Shown: piece after piece, positions 1-7,888 of the stretch
Position numbering within the stretch: position 1 is the first letter of the stretch
Layout: every line of letters begins with the position of its first letter
From: JAWLGJ01 sp041685145
Lineage (GTDB): Bacteria; Pseudomonadota; Alphaproteobacteria; Rhodospirillales; Magnetospirillaceae
Assembly: GCA_041685145.1 (NCBI GenBank)
Contig: JAWLGJ010000017.1
Coordinates: 1-62,601 of the forward strand
Reading direction: 5' to 3'
DNA: 62,601 nt
Position numbers and translations under genes: made by a program
The notes under the pieces: model-generated
What the model was told of the DNA's origin: nothing
Databases searched by the model: none
What the model saw: only the letters and a program-made list of their open reading frames with translations

Positions 1-264
1 GCCGTGGCGGCGACGCGCGTCGCGCTCCAGGTATCGGGACGGCTGGACATCGACGTGCTGGGATATTGGGCCGAGGCGCTGGCGGCGATGCCGGGGGCCG
101 TGCGCCTGGTCGGCCTGCGGCTGGAGCGGCGCCGCGACATCGAGGAGATGCTGGAGGCGGCGCGGATGGGGGCGCGGCCGTCCCTGGTGGCGGGCGAGAT
201 CGAGGTCGACTGGATGGCGCTGCTGCCGGAAGAGGCGGTGGCCGGCGGCGGGGGCGGGCGATGA
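1..264 (+). CDS. C-terminal fragment of a probable PilO/GspM-like pilus assembly protein (runs off the left edge)
   Basis: The reading frame is open from base 1 and ends at a TGA that overlaps the next ATG, so the gene starts outside the window. About 87 residues are visible. They follow the pattern of the last domain of PilO/GspM-type proteins: a ferredoxin-like strand-helix-strand region with a phrase like LGYWAEALAAMPG followed by VGLRLERR. In type II secretion and type IV pilus machines such proteins form the inner-membrane alignment platform. The context agrees: a GspB-like protein follows with a 4-base overlap and pilT/pilU lie 1.2 kb away. The family call is inferred from weak pattern similarity. 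The short Gly-rich tail carries no information. Confidence 0.4.
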   Translation, partial: AVAATRVALQVSGRLDIDVLGYWAEALAAMPGAVRLVGLRLERRRDIEEMLEAARMGARPSLVAGEIEVDWMALLPEEAVAGGGGGR

Positions 265-701
265 GCCCCCGGCGCCTCGCGCTCGTGCTGGCGCTGCTGG
301 CGTCGACGCCGGCGGTGGCCGCCGCCGCGTGGGACGATGGCCCGCCGTCGCTGATGTTCACGCCGGAACAGATCGAGGCGGTGCGCGCGGCGCTGGCGGG
401 GCGCCAGGGCGGCGACGGCGGGGCGGTCGACATCACCGCCGAGGACGGCGCCGCGGAGAAGGCGCCGCCGCCGCCCGATCTCCATCTGTCGTCGCTGGTT
501 TATCTGTCCCCCGACGAGTGGACGGCGTGGGTCAACGGCCGCCCGGTGACGCCCGGCGCGGCCACGCAACATTTCCTGGTCGACCGCGTCGCTCCCGGCC
601 GTGTCGACCTCATCCTGACCGAACCCGCCGGCAAGCGCGTGCGGCTGGAACCGCATCAGACCTATCGCCGCGACATCGGCGCGGTGGTGGAGGGGCGCTG
701 A
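261..701 (+). CDS. GspB/PilP-like type II secretion or pilus periplasmic protein
   Basis: The protein has 146 residues. The ATG overlaps the previous stop (ATGA), indicating translational coupling. An N-terminal signal sequence (hydrophobic residues about 5-22, Ala-rich cleavage region) is followed by a low-complexity linker. The C-terminal domain, about residues 75-140, holds the pattern LSSLVYLSPDEWTAWVNG and PGRVDLIL. This is the small beta domain seen in GspB and PilP/GspC-type proteins, which link the inner-membrane platform to the secretin. It is probably the last pilus or secretion gene of an operon that begins outside the window. GspC and PilP remain alternatives, because the domain is short and shared. 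Confidence 0.6.
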   Translation: MSPRRLALVLALLASTPAVAAAAWDDGPPSLMFTPEQIEAVRAALAGRQGGDGGAVDITAEDGAAEKAPPPPDLHLSSLVYLSPDEWTAWVNGRPVTPGAATQHFLVDRVAPGRVDLILTEPAGKRVRLEPHQTYRRDIGAVVEGR

Positions 702-702
702 G

Positions 703-1443
703 GTGTCGGACCCGGCCGCGCCGCCGCTGCGCATCGAGGGGGCCGCCGCCGCCCACGGGCGCGTGCCCGTTTTCGAAGGCGTCTCCCTGGCCCTGGCGCC
801 GGGCGAGGTTTTCGGCCTCATTGGCCTCAACGGCGTGGGCAAGACGACGCTCATCAAGGGCGTGCTGGGGCTGGGGCCGATCGACGGCCGGGTGGAGATT
901 TTCGGCGTCGATCACGCCCGGCCGAACAGCCGCGCCCGGCTGGCCTATCTGCCCGAGCGATTCCAGCCCTCGCCGATGCTCACCGGCTGGCAGTTCCTGT
1001 CGCTGACCCTGGCCTATTACCGCCGCCGGCTGGACCGTGCCGCCGCCGCCGAACGCGCCGAGGGGCTGGACCTCGACGCCAAGGCCCTGGGGCGGCCGGT
1101 GCGCACCCTGTCCAAGGGCATGGCGCAGAAACTGGGGCTGGTGGCGACGCTGCTGACCGGACAACCGCTGCTGATTCTCGACGAACCGATGAGCGGCCTC
1201 GACCCCCGCGCCCGCATCCGCCTGAAGGATCGGCTGGTCGATTGCCGCGCCGCCGGCCATACCGTCTTCTTCAGTTCCCACATCCTCGCCGACATCGAGG
1301 AGATCTGCGACCGGGTCGGCATTCTGCACGGCGGCCGCCTGGTGTTCCTGGGCCCGCCGCGCACACTGATCGAATCCCACGGCGCCGCCACCCTCGAACG
1401 CGCCTTCCTGGCCGAGATCAACGCCGCCGAGGCGGCGGTGTAG
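703..1443 (+). CDS. ABC transporter ATP-binding protein
   Basis: The protein has 246 residues with a GTG start one base after the preceding stop. It has a complete nucleotide-binding domain: Walker A GLNGVGKTT (about residue 42), signature LSKGMAQKLGL, Walker B LLILDEP, the D-loop SGLDPR and the switch histidine in SSHIL. The short signature and the SKGM form suit ABC-2 type exporters of the NatA/CcmA class. No permease lies in the window, so any partner is elsewhere. Its place directly behind a GspB-like gene is unusual for an ABC ATPase and may reflect co-transcription with a pilus operon. The transported substrate cannot be read from the sequence. Confidence 0.85.
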   Translation: MSDPAAPPLRIEGAAAAHGRVPVFEGVSLALAPGEVFGLIGLNGVGKTTLIKGVLGLGPIDGRVEIFGVDHARPNSRARLAYLPERFQPSPMLTGWQFLSLTLAYYRRRLDRAAAAERAEGLDLDAKALGRPVRTLSKGMAQKLGLVATLLTGQPLLILDEPMSGLDPRARIRLKDRLVDCRAAGHTVFFSSHILADIEEICDRVGILHGGRLVFLGPPRTLIESHGAATLERAFLAEINAAEAAV

Positions 1444-1447
1444 GGGG

Positions 1448-2569
1448 CTACAGCGACAGTTTCGAGGTGTCGACGCCGGTGAGGCCGTCGCCGCCGCCCA
1501 GGCGCGCCTGTTGCAGGCGGAGCTTCAGATCGGCGGGCTGGTCCGCCTCGGCCAATGCCACCGCCTCATCGATGGTGCCATCGCGGGCGAGGTCGAACAG
1601 CGCCTGGTCAAAGCATTGCATTCCGCGTTCGCTGTTGGCGGTCATCGTCTTCTTCAACTCGCCGATGGCGCCGCCGCGTATCTGCTCGACGGCCAGGCCC
1701 TCGTTCAGCAGCACCTCCAGCGCCGGGACGCGGCCGCCGTCGACGGTGGCGACGAGGCGCTGCGCCACCACCGCCCGCAGGTTCAGCGACAGGTTGAGCA
1801 GCACATGCCGGTGCCGGCTTTCGTCGAAGAAGTTCAGCATCCGCTCGATGGCCTGGTTGGCGTTGTTGGCGTGCAGCGAGGCCATGACCAGATGCCCCGT
1901 CTCGGCCATCGCCACGGCATGATCCATGACCTCGGCATCGCGGATTTCGCCCAGCAGGATGACGTCGGGCTTCTGGCGCAGCACGTTTTTCAGTGCCGCC
2001 GCGAACGAGGCGGTGTCGACCCCGACCTCGCGCTGGGTGACCAGGCTCTGTTTGTGGGTGTGGACGAATTCGATGGGGTCTTCAATGGTGACGATGTGGC
2101 CGGGCAGGCTGGCGTTGCGGTGATCGAGCATCGCCGCCAGCGTCGTCGACTTGCCGGACCCGGTGGCGCCGGTCACCACGATCAGCCCCCGCCGCGCCAG
2201 CGCCAGGTCGCCCAGCAGCGGGGGAAGGCCGAGGTCGTCGAAGGAGGGAATGTCGCCGGTGATGCGCCGGACCACCATCCCGATGTGCTGGCGCTGGCGG
2301 AAGGCGTTGACCCGGAACCGCCCCAGCCGCCCCAGGTCGAGGGCGAAGTTCAGTTCCTGCACCCGCTCCAGGACGCCGCGCTGCTCGGGCCCCGCCACCT
2401 CGGCCAGCAGGGCGGCAATGGCCTCGTCGTCGAGGGGTTCGGGGGCCAGGGGCTCCAGGCGGTCTTCGCGGCGCATGAGCGGGCGCGCCCCGAAGGTCAG
2501 GTAGAGGTCGGAGCCCCCCGCCTCGGCCAGGGCCCGCAGCCAGTCCCGCAAGCGTCGTGGGCCGTTCAT
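1448..2569 (-). CDS. pilU: PilU-type retraction ATPase
   Basis: The protein has 373 residues and belongs to the type IV pilus retraction ATPases (PilT/PilU, GspE superfamily). It shows the N-terminal PAS-like part with SDLYL, Walker A GATGSGKST (residues 134-142), the Asp box IEDPIEFVH, Walker B DVILLGEIRD and the His box TGHLVMASLHA. The C-terminal phrase NSERGMQCFDQALFDL is typical of PilU and absent from PilT, which separates the two. PilU normally helps PilT disassemble pili and depends on it. The gene lies 10 bases downstream of pilT on the same strand, so the two are almost certainly one operon. It converges with the ABC gene. Confidence 0.9.
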   Translation of the reverse strand: MNGPRRLRDWLRALAEAGGSDLYLTFGARPLMRREDRLEPLAPEPLDDEAIAALLAEVAGPEQRGVLERVQELNFALDLGRLGRFRVNAFRQRQHIGMVVRRITGDIPSFDDLGLPPLLGDLALARRGLIVVTGATGSGKSTTLAAMLDHRNASLPGHIVTIEDPIEFVHTHKQSLVTQREVGVDTASFAAALKNVLRQKPDVILLGEIRDAEVMDHAVAMAETGHLVMASLHANNANQAIERMLNFFDESRHRHVLLNLSLNLRAVVAQRLVATVDGGRVPALEVLLNEGLAVEQIRGGAIGELKKTMTANSERGMQCFDQALFDLARDGTIDEAVALAEADQPADLKLRLQQARLGGGDGLTGVDTSKLSL

Positions 2570-2579
2570 GGCGACGCCG

Positions 2580-3779
2580 TCACGACCGGAACAGGCTGCT
2601 GATGCCGCTGCGCTTCGGCTTTGGCGGCGGCGCGGGGGCGGGGGTGGCCGCCGCCGGGGCCGAGGGCGCGGCCTCGGCCGGTTCGGCGGGCGTTTGCGGG
2701 GCGGCCGGCGCGCCGCCTTTGCGCTGGCCCTTGCCGCCGTCGTCGTCCTTGGTGGCGATGGCGAAGCGGGCCATTTCCTCTTGGGCCACCAGCCCCTTGT
2801 CCACTAGCGCCTTGACCGCGTCCTCCATCGTCTGCATCCCGTAGCGCTGCCCCATCTGCATCATCGAGACGATCTGCGGCACCTTGTTCTCGCGGATGAG
2901 GTTGCACACCGCCGGCGTCGCCACCAGAACCTCATGGGCGGCGACGCGGCCGCCGCGCGCGTCGATGCGCGGCAGCAGGATTTGCGAGATCACCGCCCGC
3001 AGCGAGCCGGCCAGCATGGCGCGCACCATCTCCTTGTCGCCGCTGGGGAAGACGTCGATGATGCGGTCGATGGTCTTGGGCGCCGAACTGGTGTGCAGGG
3101 TGCCCAGCACCAGATGCCCGGTCTCGGCGGCGGTCAGCGCCAGCGCGATGGTCTCGTGGTCGCGCATCTCGCCGACCAGGATGACGTCGGGATCCTCCCG
3201 CAGGGCGCTTTTCAGCGCCCGCGCGAACGAGCGCGTGTGCGGGCCGACCTCGCGGTGGTTGACCAGCGAGCGGATGGGCTGGTGGATGAACTCCACCGGA
3301 TCCTCGATGGTGAGGATGTGCTTGGCGGTGTGGCGGTTGATGTGGTCGATCATCGCCGCCAGGGTCGTCGACTTGCCGCTGCCGGTCGGGCCGGTGACCA
3401 GCACGATGCCGCGCTCCAGCTCGGCGAAGCGCCGGAACGACTCCGGCGCCCCCAGGTCATCCAGCCGGGGAATGGCCGAGGGAATGGAGCGGAACACCGC
3501 CGCCGGCCCGCGGGTGATGGTGAAGGCGTTGACGCGGAACCGGGCGGAATCGCCGAAGGCGATGGCGAAATCGATCTCGTGCTCGCGCTCGAACTCCGCG
3601 CGCTGCTCCTCGGTCATCACCGCCAGGATCATCTCGCGCACCGCGTCGGCCGTCAGCGGCCCGGTCTTCACCGGCTTCATGGCGCCGTTGATGCGCAGGA
3701 TGGCGGGGCTGCCGCTGCTGAGGTGCAGGTCGGAGGCCTTGTTCTGCAGGGCGAAGGCCAGCAATTCCGTGACGTCCAT
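2580..3779 (-). CDS. pilT: PilT twitching motility/retraction ATPase with Pro/Ala-rich tail
   Basis: The protein has 399 residues from the ATG at 3779, which has a strong GGGGGGAG site upstream. A longer frame exists but lacks support. PilT powers pilus retraction as an inner-membrane hexameric ATPase. Motifs: SDLHL near the N-terminus, Walker A GPTGSGKST (130-138), Asp box TIEDPVEFIH, Walker B DVILVGEMRD (198-207), His box GHLVLGTLHT, and CNLIRENK, the counterpart of the AIRNLIRE retraction motif. Beyond the usual end (about residue 345) an extra tail of some 50 residues, rich in Pro and Ala, ends in KPKRSGISSLFRS. This may be a partner-binding extension. The gene heads a pilT-pilU operon. 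Confidence 0.93.
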   Translation of the reverse strand: MDVTELLAFALQNKASDLHLSSGSPAILRINGAMKPVKTGPLTADAVREMILAVMTEEQRAEFEREHEIDFAIAFGDSARFRVNAFTITRGPAAVFRSIPSAIPRLDDLGAPESFRRFAELERGIVLVTGPTGSGKSTTLAAMIDHINRHTAKHILTIEDPVEFIHQPIRSLVNHREVGPHTRSFARALKSALREDPDVILVGEMRDHETIALALTAAETGHLVLGTLHTSSAPKTIDRIIDVFPSGDKEMVRAMLAGSLRAVISQILLPRIDARGGRVAAHEVLVATPAVCNLIRENKVPQIVSMMQMGQRYGMQTMEDAVKALVDKGLVAQEEMARFAIATKDDDGGKGQRKGGAPAAPQTPAEPAEAAPSAPAAATPAPAPPPKPKRSGISSLFRS

Positions 3780-3950
3780 ACTCCCCCCGTAAAACCGACG
3801 CGCGCGTCCGATCTTCTCCGAATACGGCACGCGCCGCAATGCGTAGCTGCCACGGCGCAAAACATCTCGACGCGGACGGCGAAATCGTGTTCCCCTATCA
3901 CGGTGGACTGTTTGGTCTTGGGGCGCGGGCGCGACTATTCTTGCGGTGAC

Positions 3951-4667
3951 ATGAGCGACGAAGACGAAAAACTGCGGACCGCGCCGCGAACCCTGCGCGA
4001 CATCGACTTGTTCGCCGGCCTGCCCGCCGAGGCGCTACGCGAGATCGAGCAGGAAGCCACCTGGCACCACTTCGAGGAAGACGACTGCGTCTTCGACCGC
4101 CACAGCGACACGCTGGAGGTGTATTTCGTCGCCTCCGGCGCCGTGCGCATCCTCAGCTCGGGCCGCGGCGGCCAGGAAGTGACCCTGGCCGTCGTCAAGG
4201 ACGGCAATTATTTCGGCGAGTTGGCCGCCATCGACGGCAAGGGGCGCTCGGCGCGCGTCGTCGCCGTCGGGCCCTGCGACCTGGCCTCGCTCGACGGCGA
4301 GCGATTCCTGGCGATCATGATGCGCCATCCCGTGGTGGCGCTCAGGGTGATGGAGCGCTTCACCCGCATCATCCGGTCCCTCGACGACCGGGTCACCGAC
4401 CTGTCCACCCTCAGCGACACCCAGCGCATCTATGCCGAGCTGATCAACATGGTCGAGGCCGACCCCCGCCGCCCCAACGGCCGCTACATCCCCGAGATGC
4501 CCAGCCACAAGGAGATGGCCTCCTGGACCGGCACCGCGCGGGAGACGGTGGCACAGGCCATCGGCGAGCTGGCGCGCCAAGGCATCGTCGAGCGCCGCAG
4601 CAAAAGCCTGATCGTCAAGGACTGGCCACGCCTGCAACTGATGGCGCGCGGCGTCGACCTGAAATAG
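3951..4667 (+). CDS. Crp/Fnr family transcriptional regulator
   Basis: The protein has 238 residues. The N-terminal cyclic-nucleotide-binding-fold domain (about 20-140) includes the phrase GNYFGELAAIDGKGRSARV, with GEL..ID and RSA like CAP-type effector pockets. A dimerisation helix follows, then a C-terminal winged helix-turn-helix with TGTARETVAQAIGELARQG as recognition region. There is no cysteine cluster for an FNR iron-sulfur centre, so oxygen sensing of the FNR kind is unlikely. The gene is divergent from pilT and sits just before the Flp pilin gene, so it is a candidate pilus regulator, by position only. The ribosome-binding site before the ATG is weak. Confidence 0.88.
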   Translation: MSDEDEKLRTAPRTLRDIDLFAGLPAEALREIEQEATWHHFEEDDCVFDRHSDTLEVYFVASGAVRILSSGRGGQEVTLAVVKDGNYFGELAAIDGKGRSARVVAVGPCDLASLDGERFLAIMMRHPVVALRVMERFTRIIRSLDDRVTDLSTLSDTQRIYAELINMVEADPRRPNGRYIPEMPSHKEMASWTGTARETVAQAIGELARQGIVERRSKSLIVKDWPRLQLMARGVDLK

Positions 4668-4730
4668 GCCACCGGCGCCGATTCGCCCCCAGGTGGCGGG
4701 GGCGGCACGGCTCATTACCTAGTTTGGTGA

Positions 4731-4760
4731 TTGTCAATACCACGGATGCCGGGTTATATT
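4731..4760 (+). promoter_or_regulatory. Sigma70-like promoter for the flp pilin gene, with inverted repeat in the -35
   Basis: TTGTCA at 4731-4736 is followed after 17-18 bases by TTATAT/TATATT (4754-4760), which leaves a leader of about 105 bases to the pilin start. The -35 lies inside ATTGTCAAT, a perfect 4-1-4 inverted repeat, so a repressor or activator could act there. Nothing else is apparent in 4668-4872. The match is by eye. Confidence 0.55.
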
Positions 4761-4872
4761 TGCGCCACTAAGGGTTAATGCGTCGGGGCCGGTGCGGCCC
4801 AAAAGAAGCGCGTTGCCAGCCAGCGGAGAAGCCTGCCTGGCAAAAAAAACACGCGATTAGGAGATGGACGAC

Positions 4873-5043
4873 ATGGTCAAGGTTTTCCGCACTCTCTGGA
4901 AGGACGAATCGGGCGCGACCGCCGTCGAATACGGCCTCATCGCGGCGTTGATCGCCGTGGTGATCATCGGTGCGGTCACGCTCGTCGGCGACAATCTGGG
5001 CAACACGTTCAACAGCGTCGGCAACGCGCTGGACACGAACTAG
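4873..5043 (+). CDS. flp: Flp/Fap-type IVb pilin
   Basis: This is a short pilin of 56 residues, the main subunit of a Tad pilus. The ATG at 4873 is preferred because the AGGAG at 4859-4863 then has normal spacing; the in-frame ATG at 4864 touches it. The prepilin signature is ESGATAVEYGLIAALIAVV: cleavage is expected after the Gly, and the Glu-Tyr pair typical of Flp pilins follows. One hydrophobic helix and a short polar tail complete the protein. It has its own promoter and a strong terminator, so it can be made in excess over the cpa/tad machinery encoded next. The prepilin peptidase (CpaA/TadV) is not in the window. Confidence 0.92.
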   Translation: MVKVFRTLWKDESGATAVEYGLIAALIAVVIIGAVTLVGDNLGNTFNSVGNALDTN

Positions 5044-5068
5044 TCCAGGTCGAGCCGTGCTTGGCAGG

Positions 5069-5106
5069 AACGCCCCCCGCAGCGAATGCGGGGGGCGTTT
5101 TCTTTT
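5069..5106 (+). terminator. Rho-independent terminator after flp
   Basis: A perfect stem of 10 bases (CGCCCCCCGC at 5071-5080 against GCGGGGGGCG at 5088-5097), extended by AA/TT, has a 7-base loop and is followed by TTTTCTTTT. It sits 26 bases after the pilin stop and should separate pilin transcription from cpaB. Confidence 0.9.
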
Positions 5107-5357
5107 CGGCTTCGCGGGCGCCATTGCCGCCATCCTTTTCGGCGGCCAATGGGTGACGGTATTACATGAAGCAACCGCAGGTTTTTAAACCCGACACACG
5201 GCCGACTACGCTGTTTCCGGCAAGAATTGGTTTGCTTTTCGGGGCGTTGTGATAGAATCGGCCGCCTGAAGCCAAAGCCCCTGGATGCTAGTAGTGGGGT
5301 GGCGCCGGCGGGTCGCATCTAAGGCGCAAGACTCTCGTGATTTGATGGGCGGTTCCC
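5107..5357 (+). promoter_or_regulatory. Leader/promoter region of the cpa-tad operon
   Basis: This gene-free stretch lies between the flp terminator and cpaB. A candidate promoter is TTTGCT (5231-5236), 16 bases, TAGAAT (5253-5258), leaving about 100 bases of leader. Upstream is the inverted repeat GGTTT-TT-AAACC at 5180-5191, a possible operator. No small gene with a ribosome-binding site is visible. Confidence 0.4.
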
Positions 5358-6338
5358 ATGCGTCCTATTCTGGCAGTTCTCATCGTCGTCGCTCTCGGCA
5401 TTGCCGGTGTGACGGCGTATCTGGCCAATCGCTTTCTGGGTGAGCAGGAGGCCAAGCAGCAGGAACTGTCGGAGGCGCCGCCGCCGATCGCGACCGATCG
5501 CGTGCTGGTGGCGGCGCGCCCGATCAAGGCCGGCAGCGTGCTGGTCGAGGACGATTTCTCCTATCAGGAATGGCCGCGCGACGCCGTGCCCGGCAACCTG
5601 CTGCTGCGCGGCGACGGCGGCGATCCCAAGAAGGAACACGTCGGCGCCATCGCTGCCCGCGACTTCATCGCCAACGAGCCCATTCCCTCGGCGGCGCTGC
5701 TGCGCCAGGACGAGGCCAGCCTGCTCAGCGCGATCATCTCGCCGGGGATGGAGGCCTTCACCATTCGCATCGGCGCCCTGTCCTCGGCGGCGGGCTTCGT
5801 CGGGCCGGGCGACCGCGTGGACGTGCTGTTGACCCGCACCGAATCCGTCAAGGCGCCGGGCGCGCCGGAGGCCCGCGTGATCTTCAGCGAACGGATGCTG
5901 CGCGACGTGCGGGTGCTGGCCATCGGCCGGCGCACCAGCCGCGACGGCGGCGGCGCCGAGAACGCCACCCTGGAGGTGACGCCGCGTCAGGCGCAGATGC
6001 TGGCGGTGGCCGAGCGCATGGGCGACCTGACGCTGGTTCTGGGCAGCCTGGTGGCCGACGGCGCGCCGCCCGCCCCCGACGGGGCCGAGGCCGGGCGCGT
6101 CGTCACCAGCCTCGACGTCAGCCAGGCCTTCCGCCACCTGAACCGCGACCTGGCCTTCGCGCTGTTCGGGGACGGCGATCCGGGGGCGCAGCCGCCGGTG
6201 CGGCAGGCCCGCCCGGCGGTACAGGATGGGCCGCGGGCGACGGCGGCGGCGGCGCCGACACGGCGCGACGCCGTCGAGGTGACCCTGATCCGCGGCGGCG
6301 TCGCCACCACGCGCACCTTCGTGAGGGCGGGGAATTGA
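5358..6338 (+). CDS. cpaB: CpaB/RcpC, Flp pilus assembly periplasmic protein
   Basis: The protein has 326 residues. An N-terminal membrane anchor (residues 2-24) is followed by an SAF domain beginning RVLVAARPIKAGSVL, then a CpaB/RcpC central domain with the characteristic ISPGMEAFTIRI and GFVGPGDRVDVLLT. CpaB stabilises the secretin complex of Tad pili in the periplasm. The C-terminal part holds IRGGVATTRTFV, also usual for the family. It is the first gene of the main operon cpaB-cpaC-cpaD-cpaE-cpaF-tadB-tadC, and its stop lies 2 bases before the cpaC GTG. The length is normal and no key element is missing. Confidence 0.94.
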   Translation: MRPILAVLIVVALGIAGVTAYLANRFLGEQEAKQQELSEAPPPIATDRVLVAARPIKAGSVLVEDDFSYQEWPRDAVPGNLLLRGDGGDPKKEHVGAIAARDFIANEPIPSAALLRQDEASLLSAIISPGMEAFTIRIGALSSAAGFVGPGDRVDVLLTRTESVKAPGAPEARVIFSERMLRDVRVLAIGRRTSRDGGGAENATLEVTPRQAQMLAVAERMGDLTLVLGSLVADGAPPAPDGAEAGRVVTSLDVSQAFRHLNRDLAFALFGDGDPGAQPPVRQARPAVQDGPRATAAAAPTRRDAVEVTLIRGGVATTRTFVRAGN

Positions 6339-6340
6339 GA

Positions 6341-7879
6341 GTGAGGAAGACGCTTTTCGCGCTGCTCGCCGGCGGGCTTCTGGCTGCCGCGGCGCCGGCC
6401 ATCGCGGCGGACGTTCCGCCGCCCCCGGTGAAGCCCGAGTCGCCCTGGGCGCGGGCGACGGCATCGCCGCCCCCCGTGAAGCCCGATCCGCTGCTGGCGG
6501 ATGCCGGCGAGTCGCGCGGTGGCTTCGCCGACACCGTGGACGCCGACGCCGAAATCATACCCCTCGATGTCGAGGATGTGGCGCCGGAGGCCTTGCGCCA
6601 GCGCGCCGCCGAGGCGGTGCCCCGGGGCGTGATGTCGGTGACGCTGGGCAAGACGCGGCCGCTGCGGCTGGGCGCCGAGGTGGCGGACGTGATCGTCGGC
6701 GACCCCGGCGTCGCCGAGATTCTGGTCGGCACGCGCCAGCGCGTCTATGTCGCGGGGCGCGGCATCGGTGCCACCAACATCTTCTTCCTGGACGAGGCCG
6801 GGGAGGTGATCCGCCAAGCCGAGGTGGTGGTCGAGGTCGACACCCAGGCGGTGCGCCGCGCCCTCGGGCGCCTGCTGCCCGACGAGGAAATCACCGTCGG
6901 CGTCGTCAACGGCAGCGTCGTGCTGTCGGGGACGGTGCGCTCCGCCGAGGTCGCCGAACGCGCCGTCACCATCGCCGGCCAGTTCGTGCCCGGCGAACGC
7001 ATCCTCAACATGATGACCCAGGCCGGCGAGCAGCAGGTAATGCTGCGGGTGCGCGTCGCCGAGGTCAGCCGCAATATCAGCAAGCAGCTTTCCGGCGAGG
7101 CCAGCTACGACTTCGACATCGGCAGCACGAACATAGACCTCAACAACCTCGGGGATCTGGCGCCGCTCGGCCTTGCCAGTGCGGGCCAGATCGCCATCAG
7201 CGGGCCGGGGCCGTTCAGCTTTATCCTTCAGGCGCTGGAGCAGGAGGATCTGGTTTCCATCCTCGCCGAGCCCAACCTCACCGCCATCTCAGGCGAGGCG
7301 GCGAGCATGTTGGCGGGCGGCGAGATTCCGGTGCCGACCTCGATCAGCGACGGCGAAATCGCCTATGAATGGCGCCCCTTCGGCGTCACCCTGAGCTTTC
7401 AGCCCGTGGTCCTGGGGCCGGGGCGCATCAGCCTCAACATGAACGTCGAAGTCAGCGCCATTGCCGGCAGCCGCAGCTTCGGCGCCCTGGACGTGCCCGA
7501 ATTCACCGTGCGCCGGGCCACCAGCACCGTCGAGATGCCCTCCGGCGGCAGCGTCATGATCGGCGGCCTGTTGCGCGAGGACATGCGCCAGGCGGTCGAG
7601 GGCTTCCCGGGGCTGAAGAACCTTCCCGTCCTGGGGGCGCTGTTCCGCAGTTCCGGCTTCATCAGCAACGAGACCGAACTGGTCTTCACCGTCACCGCCT
7701 ACATCGTGCGGCCGGTGGAATCGCGGGCGCTGGCGCTGCCCACCGACGGCTTCGTGCCCGCCGGCGATCTCGACCGCTACCTGCTCGGCAAGTTGACGGC
7801 GTCCTACAGCGACGTCAGCCTGGACGACTTCGCGGGCGGAATGCCGGTGCGCGGGCCCATCGGATACATCGTGGAGTAG
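6341..7879 (+). CDS. cpaC: CpaC/RcpA, outer-membrane secretin of the Tad pilus
   Basis: The protein has 512 residues from a GTG at 6341; a TTG at 6335 overlapping the cpaB stop is the alternative. It carries a signal peptide (about 1-23), then a Pro-rich stretch with two copies of a PPPVKP motif. A pilus-formation N-terminal domain follows (DVIVGDPGVAEILVG, GATNIFFLDEAG), then a BON-like part (NGSVVLSGTVRS) and the secretin core. The core is marked by ILAEPNLTAISGEAASMLAGGE and the closing GLKNLPVLGALFRS and ETELVFTVTAYIVRP. It forms the outer-membrane channel for the pilus. The PPPVKP repeats are extra to the family. Confidence 0.95.
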   Translation: MRKTLFALLAGGLLAAAAPAIAADVPPPPVKPESPWARATASPPPVKPDPLLADAGESRGGFADTVDADAEIIPLDVEDVAPEALRQRAAEAVPRGVMSVTLGKTRPLRLGAEVADVIVGDPGVAEILVGTRQRVYVAGRGIGATNIFFLDEAGEVIRQAEVVVEVDTQAVRRALGRLLPDEEITVGVVNGSVVLSGTVRSAEVAERAVTIAGQFVPGERILNMMTQAGEQQVMLRVRVAEVSRNISKQLSGEASYDFDIGSTNIDLNNLGDLAPLGLASAGQIAISGPGPFSFILQALEQEDLVSILAEPNLTAISGEAASMLAGGEIPVPTSISDGEIAYEWRPFGVTLSFQPVVLGPGRISLNMNVEVSAIAGSRSFGALDVPEFTVRRATSTVEMPSGGSVMIGGLLREDMRQAVEGFPGLKNLPVLGALFRSSGFISNETELVFTVTAYIVRPVESRALALPTDGFVPAGDLDRYLLGKLTASYSDVSLDDFAGGMPVRGPIGYIVE

Positions 7880-7888
7880 GGGGCGCGG

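Noticed and set aside
2934..4667. A 577-residue form of the Crp/Fnr regulator
   Set aside because: The upstream part is antisense to pilT. The regulator has a normal length from 3951.
5044..5357. Riboswitch or small RNA before cpaB
   Set aside because: Apart from the flp terminator there is no complex conserved fold that I can recognise; only a promoter-like sequence and a short inverted repeat.
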